From assembly GCA_959603585.1 (NCBI GenBank), contig CAUGYD010000001.1:186001-250000 (forward strand): a stretch of DNA of 64,000 bases, in the 5' to 3' direction. The notes beneath the pieces are model-generated. The model was not told where the DNA came from. It searched no databases and was given only the letters and a program-made list of their open reading frames with translations. The position numbers were made by a program, and so were the translations under genes. Origin of the DNA: Scatosoma sp900555925 (GTDB taxonomy: Bacteria; Bacillota; Clostridia; Christensenellales; Borkfalkiaceae). Shown in pieces: positions 49,057-56,352 of this stretch (positions are counted from its first letter, which is position 1; each line of letters begins with the position of its first letter).

Positions 49057-49458
49057 TTACGCTTTCTTTGCGGGAAGCTCGAACTCGCTTTCCCTGCGGA
49101 AACGCTCCAAGGCACGCAGATATTTTTCGCTTAAAGAAAGCGTGTAGCGCTGTTTCTCCTCATACGACAGCGTTTCGTAATACTCGCGGTCGGTCAATCT
49201 GCCGATGGCGTCGCTCACTTCCCCTTCCGTCGTCAAAAGCGCCTTGACTTTAAGATAAAATGCGTCCTCCTTCTCCCCCGACAAGGACGCGGAGACGCGG
49301 CTCTTGAAATATCTTCCCGCTTTGCTTTCGTTCAAACCCTGCTCTTTCGCTTTTTCCATTTGTGCGTTCAGATCTTCCATGCACTCGTTCCAGAAACCGC
49401 TCTTCATGCGGCTCTTGGCCTGACGTGCAAGGCCTCTTAAAGTGCGCTGCTGTGCCAT
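49057..49458 (-). CDS. Conserved-looking hypothetical basic/helical protein
   Basis: A 133-residue protein, mostly helical and highly charged, with an N-terminus AQQRTLRGLARQAKSRMKSGFW and a C-terminal EKYLRALERFRRESEFELPAKKA. No transmembrane segment or cysteine pair, and one Cys only (NECMEDL). The ATG at 49458 gives a plausible start with GAGAGGTG upstream; the frame upstream enters the rpsU terminator and is rejected. It lies between rpsU and pcrA on the same strand. I do not recognise the family. Confidence 0.65.
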   Translation of the reverse strand: MAQQRTLRGLARQAKSRMKSGFWNECMEDLNAQMEKAKEQGLNESKAGRYFKSRVSASLSGEKEDAFYLKVKALLTTEGEVSDAIGRLTDREYYETLSYEEKQRYTLSLSEKYLRALERFRRESEFELPAKKA

Positions 49459-49551
49459 TGTTTTGTATTTCACCTCTCCAACGTATTTTTTCTGTCTTTT
49501 TATCCTTTTTTCGCCTGTTTTCGACACGCTTCGGCATTTTTTGCAAACAAA

Positions 49552-49579
49552 AAAGCTCACACTCTCTCGCGTGAGCTTT
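49552..49579 (-). terminator. Terminator of rpsU
   Basis: Arms AAAGCTCAC/GTGAGCTTT (49552-49560, 49571-49579) and T run on the minus strand, ten bases after the rpsU stop. Confidence 0.85.
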
Positions 49580-49588
49580 CTTCTTTCG

Positions 49589-49765
49589 TTAGTTCTTGTT
49601 TCTCTTTCTGGCGGCTTCGGACTTCTTCTTTCTTCTCACGGAAGGCTTTTCATAAAATTCCTTCTTTCTCAGATCGCCGATGATGCCGTCGCGGGAGCAC
49701 TTTCTTTTGAAACGGCGCAATGCGCTTTCCACGTTCTCGTTTTCTCCGACTTTAACCGTAGACAT
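49589..49765 (-). CDS. rpsU: 30S ribosomal protein S21
   Basis: A 58-residue basic ribosomal protein with the family pattern TVKVGENENVESALRRFKRKCSRDGIIGDLRKKEFYEKPS and a Lys/Arg-rich tail. The ATG at 49765 is preferred over the in-frame TTG nine bases earlier, because AAGGAGG is about ten bases from the ATG but only one base from the TTG. It has its own promoter and terminator. Confidence 0.96.
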   Translation of the reverse strand: MSTVKVGENENVESALRRFKRKCSRDGIIGDLRKKEFYEKPSVRRKKKSEAARKRNKN

Positions 49766-49833
49766 TCCTCTCAACCCTCCTTCGCCTCAGGCACTTTTTT
49801 GGTAGGCTTCTTCGTTTTTTAAGCTACTCTGTT

Positions 49834-49862
49834 ATTATATCAGCCGGACAAAGTTCTGTCAA
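49834..49862 (-). promoter_or_regulatory. Consensus promoter of rpsU
   Basis: Minus strand TTGACA (49862-49857), a 17-base spacer and TATAAT (49839-49834), about 70 bases before the ATG. Confidence 0.88.
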
Positions 49863-49964
49863 GTCTTTTACCCCGTTTTTTCCAACCTTTTTCCCCGATT
49901 TTTTCGCTCGGATTTTTTTCCGAAAAAACGGAAAGCCGCGCCTCAATAAAAGAGGAATTTTCGC

Positions 49965-50597
49965 TCAATCGAGCGGCTCGAAATCCTCCGCGCCGTGCTT
50001 ACAGAGAGGACAAATATAATCCTCGGGAAGGTATTCCCCTTCATAGACAAAACCGCAGATTTTACATATCCAGCGCTTTACCTTTTTCTCCCCTTCCGCT
50101 TTCTTCGCCTCAGGCTTGGGTTTGATGTGCGCAAAATAATAATCATATGTTACCGACGGCTCTGCGGAAAGCACTTTCGCTTCCGTAACCTCCGCCACGA
50201 ACAGCGTATGCGTTCCGTAATCCAGCGCGTCCACCACTTTCGCGGAAATCAGCGCGTTGGTATGTTCGGGAACATAGTAAAGTCCGTTCGCGCTCCTCGG
50301 ATATTCCTTGCCCGCAAATTTGTCCGTGTCGCGCCCGCTGCAAAAACCGAATTGCTTGAATACTTCGAACGGCGCGCTTTCCGTAAGTACGGATACGTTG
50401 AACACCCCCGTCTTTCGGATCATCTGTTCCGTATAATTGAGTTTATTGACGTATACCGTAATCCGCTTGGGCGTCTCCGTAATCATGGAGACCGTATTCA
50501 CGATACAACCGTTATCCTTCTCCCCGTCCTTCGCGCTCAGAACAAACAAACCGTAAGTAATTTTGAACATCGCTTCCTTTTCAATCTTGTTTTCCAT
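49965..50597 (-). CDS. Flavin reductase-rubredoxin fusion (high-molecular-weight rubredoxin type)
   Basis: A 210-residue redox protein. The N-terminal FMN-binding flavin reductase domain (1-155) has YGLFVLSAKDGEKDNGCIVNTVSMITETPKRI, NVSVLTES and FGFCSGRDTDKF. A charged linker leads to a rubredoxin domain (about 172-210) with CKICGFVYEG and CPLCKHGAEDFEPL, the four Fe ligands. In anaerobes such fusions (Hrb) pass electrons to flavodiiron or other oxygen/NO-detoxifying enzymes. The ATG at 50597 fits the promoter; a second ATG nine codons on also has AAGGA upstream. A palindrome between the promoter and the gene may be an operator. Confidence 0.93.
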   Translation of the reverse strand: MENKIEKEAMFKITYGLFVLSAKDGEKDNGCIVNTVSMITETPKRITVYVNKLNYTEQMIRKTGVFNVSVLTESAPFEVFKQFGFCSGRDTDKFAGKEYPRSANGLYYVPEHTNALISAKVVDALDYGTHTLFVAEVTEAKVLSAEPSVTYDYYFAHIKPKPEAKKAEGEKKVKRWICKICGFVYEGEYLPEDYICPLCKHGAEDFEPLD

Positions 50598-50616
50598 AAC
50601 TCTGTCTTCCTTTATT

Positions 50617-50629
50617 AAGATTTAATCTT
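50617..50629. promoter_or_regulatory. Palindrome at the transcription start of the rubredoxin gene
   Basis: AAGATT-T-AATCTT, a perfect 13-base palindrome starting at the predicted +1, a good place for a repressor. Confidence 0.45.
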
Positions 50630-50635
50630 GATTTT

Positions 50636-50664
50636 ATTATACGCCGATTATAGCGGTTTGTCAA
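50636..50664 (-). promoter_or_regulatory. Promoter of the flavin reductase-rubredoxin gene
   Basis: Minus strand TTGACA (50664-50659), a 17-base spacer and TATAAT (50641-50636). Confidence 0.88.
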
Positions 50665-50683
50665 TAGTATACGGAAAAATAGC

Positions 50684-50726
50684 GGAAAAAATTTTCGCCG
50701 ATGGGAATTATTCCCTATCGGCGAAA
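50684..50726 (-). terminator. Terminator with the isomerase stop codon in its loop
   Basis: Long arms (about 50693-50707 and 50711-50726, one bulge), loop TAA (50710-50708) being the stop codon itself, then six T on the minus strand. Confidence 0.8.
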
Positions 50727-51523
50727 GAATATTTATAGAGAAGTTCGTCGAGATAATCCAAGGAGGCTTTAAGTTCCCCTTCCTTGCAATAATCGTCCTT
50801 ATAGACTTCTATGAGCAAGGGGCCCGAAAAGCCTGCTCCGTCCAAACGTTTGAGGAGTTCGGGAAAATCGAATCGGCCCTTTCCCGGCAGACAGATTTTT
50901 CCGTTTTCATCTATGTCGGAGACATGCACATGTTTCAAACGACCTGCCGTCTCCCGAATATACATGGGATAAGGATAAGCGGAGATGCGCGCCTGTTTAA
51001 TGTCCAACACGGCGCACAGTCCCCGACAGGTTTTCAAAAGGGAACGAAAGACTCCGGGACGGTTATAAATCGCCCACTCCACGTTTTCGAGACAGAGACA
51101 AACGCCGTAATTTTTACAGAAAGCGGAAATTTCTTCAAGCGATTTTCCCCACGCCGCGGGCCTGTCGTTCGCGCCCGAACGCGCCGCCCGCTTGATGCGC
51201 GCTATGCCGTGAAAGGTATAATATTCCGCGCCGAGCGCCCGCGCCGTCTCCATCGCTTTCCCCAGCCAAGAAAAAGCGTCTCCTTTCACGCGGGAATGAT
51301 CGGAAAACAATTGCGGCTCGAACTGCGTATTCAGAACGTGTACGGAATGAACGTTCACCTTCCCTTTTCGGGAAGCGAGAAGTTCTCCGAACTTCCCGTC
51401 GTATTCCGAAAAGGAAGTGAGAAACACCTCCGCCGTCCTTACGCCCATGGCGTCCAAAAGCGGAAGCGCCTCTTCGTTATTTTTTCTCGAAAACAGAGAC
51501 GCCGTAGAAATTCCCGTTCTCAT
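50708..51523 (-). CDS. TIM-barrel sugar phosphate isomerase/epimerase-like protein
   Basis: A 271-residue protein of the AP-endonuclease-2/xylose-isomerase-like barrel family. These enzymes isomerise or epimerise sugars or inositols using a metal. Signs: EYYTFHG (strand), CLCLENVEWAIYN (strand with likely metal Glu), AVLDIKQARIS (Asp), HVHVSDIDENGKICLPGKGRFDFPELL (His-x-Asp and the GxG stretch) and PLLIEVYKDDY (last metal Glu). The metal set seems complete, so it is probably active. AGAGGTG precedes the ATG. It is 11 bases downstream of the EamA transporter gene, so the transporter may import its substrate or export its product. Confidence 0.85.
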   Translation of the reverse strand: MRTGISTASLFSRKNNEEALPLLDAMGVRTAEVFLTSFSEYDGKFGELLASRKGKVNVHSVHVLNTQFEPQLFSDHSRVKGDAFSWLGKAMETARALGAEYYTFHGIARIKRAARSGANDRPAAWGKSLEEISAFCKNYGVCLCLENVEWAIYNRPGVFRSLLKTCRGLCAVLDIKQARISAYPYPMYIRETAGRLKHVHVSDIDENGKICLPGKGRFDFPELLKRLDGAGFSGPLLIEVYKDDYCKEGELKASLDYLDELLYKYSFADRE

Positions 51524-51534
51524 CTTTTCACCTC

Positions 51535-52749
51535 TTATCGTTTATCGTTCCGAGCAGGCATGGGGCCGTACGCCGTCATACAGGCGCCGGCTCCCTCCCC
51601 CTCTTCGGAAAAACTTTCAAAAAATTCCTCGGAGATTTCCTCAAAAAATCCTTCCGCGGCCGCAAGCGAAGCTCTATTTTCCGCCTTGAATGCCGCCGTC
51701 GGCTCCAACCTCCCGAAGGCGGCCGATGGTTCGGGGCCGTTCGGTTCGGACTCTCCCGCCGATTTCTCTGTCGGCACCGTTTTTCCGGTTTCCGGGTTCC
51801 GCGTCCGTACCGCTTTGTCCGAAGTTTTCGCGGCTCGGGAATCCCCCAGCGCCGCGGCCACAGACGCCGCCGCCATAATTGCACAGCCGACGCCCAATGT
51901 CCATGTCCAGCCGACCTTTCCTGCCGTCAAAGAAAACAGCACTCCCGCCAATGATTCCAAACTGAGCAAAATCGCCGTAAGAGAGGGCGAAACGCGGCTC
52001 TGAGCAAACGTCTGGACAATATACGCATAGGCAGAACTGAGGGCTCCCAAATAGATGACTGCGGGGAGACATACGCTCCAATTGATAAAGGCAAAATTCT
52101 GTCGTTCGACCAAAAGCGCGCCGGTCAGCCCCAAAAGTCCCATCGTCAACATCTGCACGGCATTAAAGTTAAATACATTGATGTCGTCGGCAAAGCGATC
52201 CACTAAAATAATCTGCACCGCGAAACACCAGGCACAAAGCAATGTGACCGCATCGCCGCGATTAAAATTCAAGGTCGTTCCCCGAAAGTCAAATAAAAAA
52301 AACATACCCACGAGAAAAAGCAACGCATTAAAGAGCGGACGCCACTGGAATTTTTTGCGCAAAACGCAGTAGATGACCGGTACAAAGACGACATAGGCAC
52401 CCGTCAACATACCGCTCTTTGCCGTATCGGTATACAGCAGTCCGACCGATTGAAAAACAAAGCCGCAAAAATTGACCGTCCCGACGGCAATTCCCGCCCA
52501 TAATTCCCTTTTAGCGATTTTTGTATATCCTTTCGTGCGGAAAAGGCAAAGGCGCAAAACGAAAAGAATGACCGCCGCCAGTAAAAAACGCCCTGCCAGC
52601 ATGGTGAAAACACCCATGCTTCCCGTCAACGCCTCATCCGTGGCGATGATTCCGTATCCCCAAATGAGCGTGACAGACAATAATAATCCGATACAGAGAA
52701 ATTTCAGTCCCCTTCCGGTTTTATCCGTTACATTGTTGCCGATCTTCAT
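51535..52749 (-). CDS. EamA-family (DMT) transporter with a long C-terminal tail
   Basis: A ten-helix drug/metabolite transporter with two EamA repeats (about 15-155 and 165-305). Typical segments are TLIWGYGIIATDEAL, GTVNFCGFVFQSVGLLYT, LGALSSAYAYIVQTFAQSRVSPSLTAILLSLESLAGVLFS. EamA proteins normally end soon after helix ten. Here about 90 more residues follow, rich in Glu, Ser, Ala and Pro (EEISEEFFESFSEEGEG), and predicted disordered. The substrate is unknown. A leader with a hairpin and T run precedes it, and the start has GGAGG upstream. Confidence 0.88.
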   Translation of the reverse strand: MKIGNNVTDKTGRGLKFLCIGLLLSVTLIWGYGIIATDEALTGSMGVFTMLAGRFLLAAVILFVLRLCLFRTKGYTKIAKRELWAGIAVGTVNFCGFVFQSVGLLYTDTAKSGMLTGAYVVFVPVIYCVLRKKFQWRPLFNALLFLVGMFFLFDFRGTTLNFNRGDAVTLLCAWCFAVQIILVDRFADDINVFNFNAVQMLTMGLLGLTGALLVERQNFAFINWSVCLPAVIYLGALSSAYAYIVQTFAQSRVSPSLTAILLSLESLAGVLFSLTAGKVGWTWTLGVGCAIMAAASVAAALGDSRAAKTSDKAVRTRNPETGKTVPTEKSAGESEPNGPEPSAAFGRLEPTAAFKAENRASLAAAEGFFEEISEEFFESFSEEGEGAGACMTAYGPMPARNDKR

Positions 52750-52868
52750 TTTCGCGCTCCTCCTTTCCGTCTCCGGTTATTTCGATTTTTTTCGGGGAAT
52801 TTTTTCGTCGAAAAAGGTGCGCCCGTTCTCTCATGCGCACCCTTCCCCTATTCTTCTTTTCGATTATA
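52750..52868 (-). promoter_or_regulatory. Structured leader of the EamA transporter gene
   Basis: A promoter TTGACA (52892-52887), 18-base spacer, TATAAT (52868-52863), then a leader of about 110 bases. It holds GGTGCGC/GCGCACC arms (52835-52841, 52816-52822) followed by TTTTT, an intrinsic-terminator shape. An ATG in its loop (52838), preceded by AGGGGAAGGG, opens a 37-codon frame overlapping the transporter start. It could be an attenuator with leader peptide, or simply part of a structured leader. Confidence 0.5.
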
Positions 52869-52892
52869 TCACATTTCACTGCTCTTTGTCAA

Positions 52893-53128
52893 ATATCTTG
52901 GAATGTCATTTTTGAAATTTTATTCTTTTTATCTATCAATTATTCTACATTTCTAAACAATATTTTTTTATATATCTCCTATAAAATAAGGCATATTCAT
53001 AAAACCGCATATAAATTTATGCAAAGTGTACAAAAAACAAAAATCCTTTCAAAAACAAGAAAATTTTTTCCGAAAGCGTTATAAGAGGACAAAAGTCGTT
53101 TATATATAATGCGAAAGGAGAAAAAAAT
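52893..53128. other. AT-rich intergenic region between the EamA transporter and ferritin
   Basis: No gene is seen. It is strongly AT-rich (especially 52920-53060). A TATAAT (53105-53110) before the ferritin ribosome binding site is a -10 candidate, without a clear -35. No known iron-box could be confirmed by eye. Confidence 0.5.
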
Positions 53129-53638
53129 ATGGATAAAAAAGTTTCGGAATTGCTCAACGCACAAATCAACAAGGAATTTTATTCCGCATATCTCTATCTC
53201 GATTTTGCGAATTATTTCGAGCGCAGAGGGCTGTCGGGTTTTGCGCACTGGTACGAAGTGCAGGCACAGGAGGAACGCGATCACGCCATGCTGTTCTATC
53301 GTTATTTACTCAACAACGGCGAAACCGTAACGCTGGAAGCAATCGACGCACCCAAGACGGAAGGGAAAAAGGACTTAGACGTGCTGGAAGCCGCTTTGGC
53401 GCATGAAAAATATGTCACCGCGCTCGTCAATGACATCTATGCAGCCGCCTATGCCGTCAAGGATTTCCGCGCGATGCAGTTTCTCGACTGGTTTGTAAAA
53501 GAACAGGGGGAAGAGGAAAAGAACGCCTCCGACCTCATCACAAAAATGCAGTTATTCGGCTCCGACGCGAAGGGACTTTACATGCTGGATAACGAATTGA
53601 AGGCCCGCGTCTATTCCGCGCCGTCCTTAGTGCTTTAA
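53129..53638 (+). CDS. ftnA: Non-haem ferritin
   Basis: An iron-storage protein of 169 residues that forms a 24-mer and oxidises Fe(II) at a ferroxidase centre. The ligands are visible: Glu in NKEFYSAYLYL (about 17), Glu-x-x-His in AQEERDHAM (about 50-53), Glu in LAHEKYVTALV (about 94) and KEQGEEEKNA (about 127-130). It lacks the haem-binding Met of bacterioferritin, as expected. AAAGGAG precedes the ATG. A BFD-type ferredoxin gene less than 1 kb away may take part in iron release. Confidence 0.95.
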   Translation: MDKKVSELLNAQINKEFYSAYLYLDFANYFERRGLSGFAHWYEVQAQEERDHAMLFYRYLLNNGETVTLEAIDAPKTEGKKDLDVLEAALAHEKYVTALVNDIYAAAYAVKDFRAMQFLDWFVKEQGEEEKNASDLITKMQLFGSDAKGLYMLDNELKARVYSAPSLVL

Positions 53639-53686
53639 CCGTAAATAAAAAACAGCGACGGGAAAAGTTCAATTCTCATAGGGATT

Positions 53687-53722
53687 AAAAGAGCGAAGAT
53701 TTCTAAAAATCTTCGCTCTTTT
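53687..53722. terminator. Bidirectional terminator between ferritin and the DUF3788 gene
   Basis: Perfect 14-base arms (53687-53700, 53709-53722), eight-base loop, A and T runs on the two sides. Confidence 0.9.
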
Positions 53723-53725
53723 CAG

Positions 53726-54169
53726 TTACTCTATAAATTGAAATTTATCATTACTTCCTTTCCTATTCGGCTTTCTTTTAATACGCAACAGCCTAATAAA
53801 ATCATTAAACAAGGAAGTGTCCGTCGGCTCAAACATTATCCATTTTCCGTCGTGGTAAGTATGAGTATTGTCATATATTTCTTGGACTTCTTTTGAATAG
53901 GTTTCCTTTTCGGTTTCAAACTTTAATCGCTCGTTTTTACCCAAAATAATCATAAATCCTATGCAATTTTCTCTTGCATACAAGGCACAAAGCGTTTTGC
54001 CGCCCTTACGATATTTATATTCGTATTTCCACGCTTTGCCGCCTTTATCCCATAAGCAATCCATATCATACTTATCGTCAATCAAAGCACACAAATTATT
54101 CCATACTGCGTATAAAGGTTTCCCAACCAAACCCCTCATTTCTTCTGCATTAGGTATAGTATCAAGCAT
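53726..54169 (-). CDS. DUF3788 domain protein
   Basis: A 147-residue cytoplasmic protein of a family with no known function. Family features: PLYAVWNNLCALIDDKY, a DCLWDKGGKAWKYEYKYRKGGKTLCALY core and a FMIILGKNE strand, with TYHDGKWIMFEPTD late. Members are scattered and often horizontally moved. This gene is clearly more AT-rich than its neighbours, so acquisition is plausible. AAAGGA lies about 18 bases before the ATG. The 174-base spacer upstream (54170-54343) holds no gene. Confidence 0.8.
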   Translation of the reverse strand: MLDTIPNAEEMRGLVGKPLYAVWNNLCALIDDKYDMDCLWDKGGKAWKYEYKYRKGGKTLCALYARENCIGFMIILGKNERLKFETEKETYSKEVQEIYDNTHTYHDGKWIMFEPTDTSLFNDFIRLLRIKRKPNRKGSNDKFQFIE

Positions 54170-54343
54170 ACAAACATTCCGATTCCTTTGCTAAATTATC
54201 GTTTATCCTGCCGCCATCGTATTACAAGCGGCTTAAAAAGTAAAATAACCAAACGCATAACATCTTGCAAGGTATAATCGTTATACTTCTTTCGCCGCGC
54301 TAAATTCCTATCGGAATCATGTTAAGTTAAGCCCGGTCGTTTT

Positions 54344-54538
54344 TTATTCGCTCATCAACTGAGAAATGACGTCTAAAATTTTGTCGTGGCAGCCGCCGCA
54401 ACCCGTCGAACATTTCGTCAGACGCTGTACCTCTTCAAATTCTTTATCCACGTCGTCGAAACGCGCATGCGTATGTAACGCTTTCTCTATATCCGCCACC
54501 GAAACCTGCTTACAATTGCATATAATTTGATTTTCCAT
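54344..54538 (-). CDS. BFD-like [2Fe-2S]-binding protein
   Basis: A 64-residue protein of the bacterioferritin-associated ferredoxin family, which reduces stored iron to free it. Four cysteines fit the pattern: CNC near residues 8-10 and CSTGCGGC near 43-50 (six Cys in all within these motifs). The intervening region is helical (SVADIEKALHTH). The ATG follows AAGGAG. It has its own consensus promoter. Closeness to ferritin supports iron handling, though classic Bfd partners bacterioferritin. Confidence 0.85.
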   Translation of the reverse strand: MENQIICNCKQVSVADIEKALHTHARFDDVDKEFEEVQRLTKCSTGCGGCHDKILDVISQLMSE

Positions 54539-54573
54539 ACCGGTTTGCTCCTTACTCCGTTTCTTCTGCCCGT

Positions 54574-54602
54574 ATTATAACACTTTTTTTCGTGCTTGTC
54601 AA
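54574..54602 (-). promoter_or_regulatory. Promoter of the BFD-like gene
   Basis: Minus strand TTGACA (54602-54597), a 17-base spacer and TATAAT (54579-54574). Confidence 0.85.
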
Positions 54603-54610
54603 CAATACGA

Positions 54611-54632
54611 AGGGCGGCTTTTCGGCCGCCCT
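54611..54632 (-). terminator. Hairpin after the DUF421 gene
   Basis: Arms AGGGCGGC/GCCGCCCT with a six-base loop, directly after the DUF421 stop. There is little T tract, so it is a weak terminator. Confidence 0.5.
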
Positions 54633-54634
54633 CC

Positions 54635-55312
54635 CTATTTCCTATGGACTTGATATTCTCCCTTTTCCCCGTCGTAAGACGCGACTAAAATATCGTTCAG
54701 CTCCCGCTTGGAACGAATTCGCAGCCGTTCGAACACTTCCTCCATGGAAAGTCCCAAATCCCGAATTACCCGATACTGCGGTTTTCCGTTGACGATGACA
54801 TAATCGGGCGGACACGCGCTATCCTCTTCCTTTCCGAGATCTTTGAGCACCGTAGGTCGCTTATTGCTTTTGGGGAGAATACTCAATTTTCCCGTCGTCT
54901 CAAACAGCGCGAACGCAATGTCGTTCACATCGAAAAAATTCTTCTCCCGCGCCATGCCTAAAACATCCTCTACGTCTAACTTGGACTTTTTCAGATTTTC
55001 ATAGTTGAATTCCCCTTCCTCGATAATCGTCAGAACCTCTCCCTTCAAAAATTTCCGAAACGGACGCTTGCGCTCCATTATATCGAGAATAAGACTCAGC
55101 GCGCAGTAGATGGAAATGGCGATGAGAAAATGATAAAACGGCTCCTCCGTCTCCGTGCTCCACTCCGCCGCGATAGACCCGATGGAAATCCCGACGACAT
55201 AATCGATAAAACTCAGCTCCGCAATTTGCTTTTTGCCGAGAATTTTCGTCACGATAAATAAAAACGCGAACGACGACAATGAAAATATCAGCACCTTGAC
55301 TACGTTTTCCAT
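54635..55312 (-). CDS. DUF421 (YetF-family) membrane protein
   Basis: A 225-residue protein with three N-terminal helices (KVLIFSLSSFAFLFIVTKILG, FIDYVVGISIGSIAAEW, FLIAISIYCALSLIL) and a cytoplasmic two-part beta domain (about 90-225). Family motifs: GKKQIAELSFIDYVVGISIGSIAAEWS and RPFRKFLKGEVLTIIEEGEFNYENL. YetF proteins are spore or envelope related in some Firmicutes, but the function is not settled. The gene stands alone between the BFD and GNAT genes. Confidence 0.88.
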   Translation of the reverse strand: MENVVKVLIFSLSSFAFLFIVTKILGKKQIAELSFIDYVVGISIGSIAAEWSTETEEPFYHFLIAISIYCALSLILDIMERKRPFRKFLKGEVLTIIEEGEFNYENLKKSKLDVEDVLGMAREKNFFDVNDIAFALFETTGKLSILPKSNKRPTVLKDLGKEEDSACPPDYVIVNGKPQYRVIRDLGLSMEEVFERLRIRSKRELNDILVASYDGEKGEYQVHRK

Positions 55313-55355
55313 ATATCGCAGTATCCGCCACTTTCTCCCAAATTATGCCCGCGCT

Positions 55356-55910
55356 CTACCGTAATTTTTTGAACAGTCTCGCACTCCAAAATTCCATGCC
55401 CAATTCCTCGATATAAAAATGAAAAATTTTCCGCCAATCCTTTGTCGCCGTACTCAAAAAAATATAGTCCGTCCCTTCCTCTTTCAGACGTTCCTCCAAA
55501 AATTCGTACAGCGCCCGTCCTATGCCCATGCTCCGATACTCGGCAACTACGTATATCTCTTCGATTTCAAAATATTCCGTCCCGTCCGGCGCCACCGATG
55601 AGGTATTTTTTAAGTATTCCTTCCTGCCGAACAAATAGCCGACTGTCTTTCCCTCGCGCTCGGCCGTAAAAATTCTTCGGCCTTCGATATCGCCCTTTTC
55701 GTTTTTTCGGTATCCGTAACAGCTATTTTCCCGCTCCCAAGCCTCCGAAAGCGCGAGAATATCTCTTAACGCCGCCTCTTCTCCCGTCGATTCGCGGATT
55801 TCCGCCTCCGATTCGAGTTCGGAAAGCATTTCGAGCAACCTATCCTCCGAGAGCTCCTCTCTCGTCGACGCCAGCTTTCCATAGGCAAGTTTGTCGTGAT
55901 GTATGGTCAT
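55356..55910 (-). CDS. GNAT-family N-acetyltransferase
   Basis: A 184-residue acetyl-CoA-dependent acyltransferase with an N-terminal helical stretch, then the GNAT fold. The acetyl-CoA site is YFEIEEIYVVAEYRSMGIGRALYEFLEERLKEEG (motif A, with R-x-x-G-I-G). DYIFLSTATKDWRKIFHFYIEELGMEFWSARLFKKL completes motif B. The acceptor is unknown. Its start overlaps the TfoX-like gene's stop (ATGA), so the two are co-translated. Confidence 0.9.
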   Translation of the reverse strand: MTIHHDKLAYGKLASTREELSEDRLLEMLSELESEAEIRESTGEEAALRDILALSEAWERENSCYGYRKNEKGDIEGRRIFTAEREGKTVGYLFGRKEYLKNTSSVAPDGTEYFEIEEIYVVAEYRSMGIGRALYEFLEERLKEEGTDYIFLSTATKDWRKIFHFYIEELGMEFWSARLFKKLR

Positions 55911-56239
55911 TGTCTTTCTCCTTTTTTCCCTTTGTGCCGCGGGGCAGGAAGCTCGTCGTACATGCGTTTGAACAGCCTTTGAAGCAATTCCTTATCGTCC
56001 ACGTCCTCCACCAACAACATCTCCTTTGCCCCCTCATAGGGAGGTTCCGACGGCGCGGAGGGAAGCAGCGCTTTCGCGGCGGCGGTCGGCTTTACTAAAA
56101 AGCGTTCGTCACAGATATAGGCCGCGATTTTTTCTCGATAATATACAATGTATTCCCCCATCATAGAACGACAGGAAATCTCCTCTAATCCCGAAAGCTG
56201 TTCTAAAATGTAATCGACGTATTCCTTGCTCGAAGCCAT
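55907..56239 (-). CDS. TfoX N-terminal domain protein
   Basis: A 110-residue protein matching the TfoX/Sxy N-terminal domain (EYVDYILEQLSGLEEISCRSMMGEYIVYYREKIAAYICDERFLVKPT), which activates competence genes in gamma-proteobacteria. In Firmicutes single-domain forms have no known role. The start at 56239 is chosen since GGAG is seven bases before it; the longer frame begins in a terminator. The C-terminus is basic (RHKGKKGERQ). Confidence 0.85.
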   Translation of the reverse strand: MASSKEYVDYILEQLSGLEEISCRSMMGEYIVYYREKIAAYICDERFLVKPTAAAKALLPSAPSEPPYEGAKEMLLVEDVDDKELLQRLFKRMYDELPAPRHKGKKGERQ

Positions 56240-56306
56240 GTTTATTCTCCTATACCGCTTCATTATATCATCTTTTTTGCAAAAAAACAACCCTCTTTTC
56301 CCATAA

Positions 56307-56342
56307 AAATACGGAGTCGCAGAAAACTGCGGCTCCGTATTT
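56307..56342 (-). terminator. Terminator of the lipoprotein operon
   Basis: Sixteen-base arms (56307-56322, 56327-56342) with a four-base loop, ten bases after the stop of the large lipoprotein gene, then T-rich on the minus strand. Confidence 0.88.
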
Positions 56343-56352
56343 ATAAGTTCTA

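Noticed and set aside
48984..49115. Longer PcrA N-terminus starting at 49115
   Set aside because: The extra 44 residues would be encoded across the consensus promoter and do not resemble PcrA. The ATG at 48983 gives the normal start.
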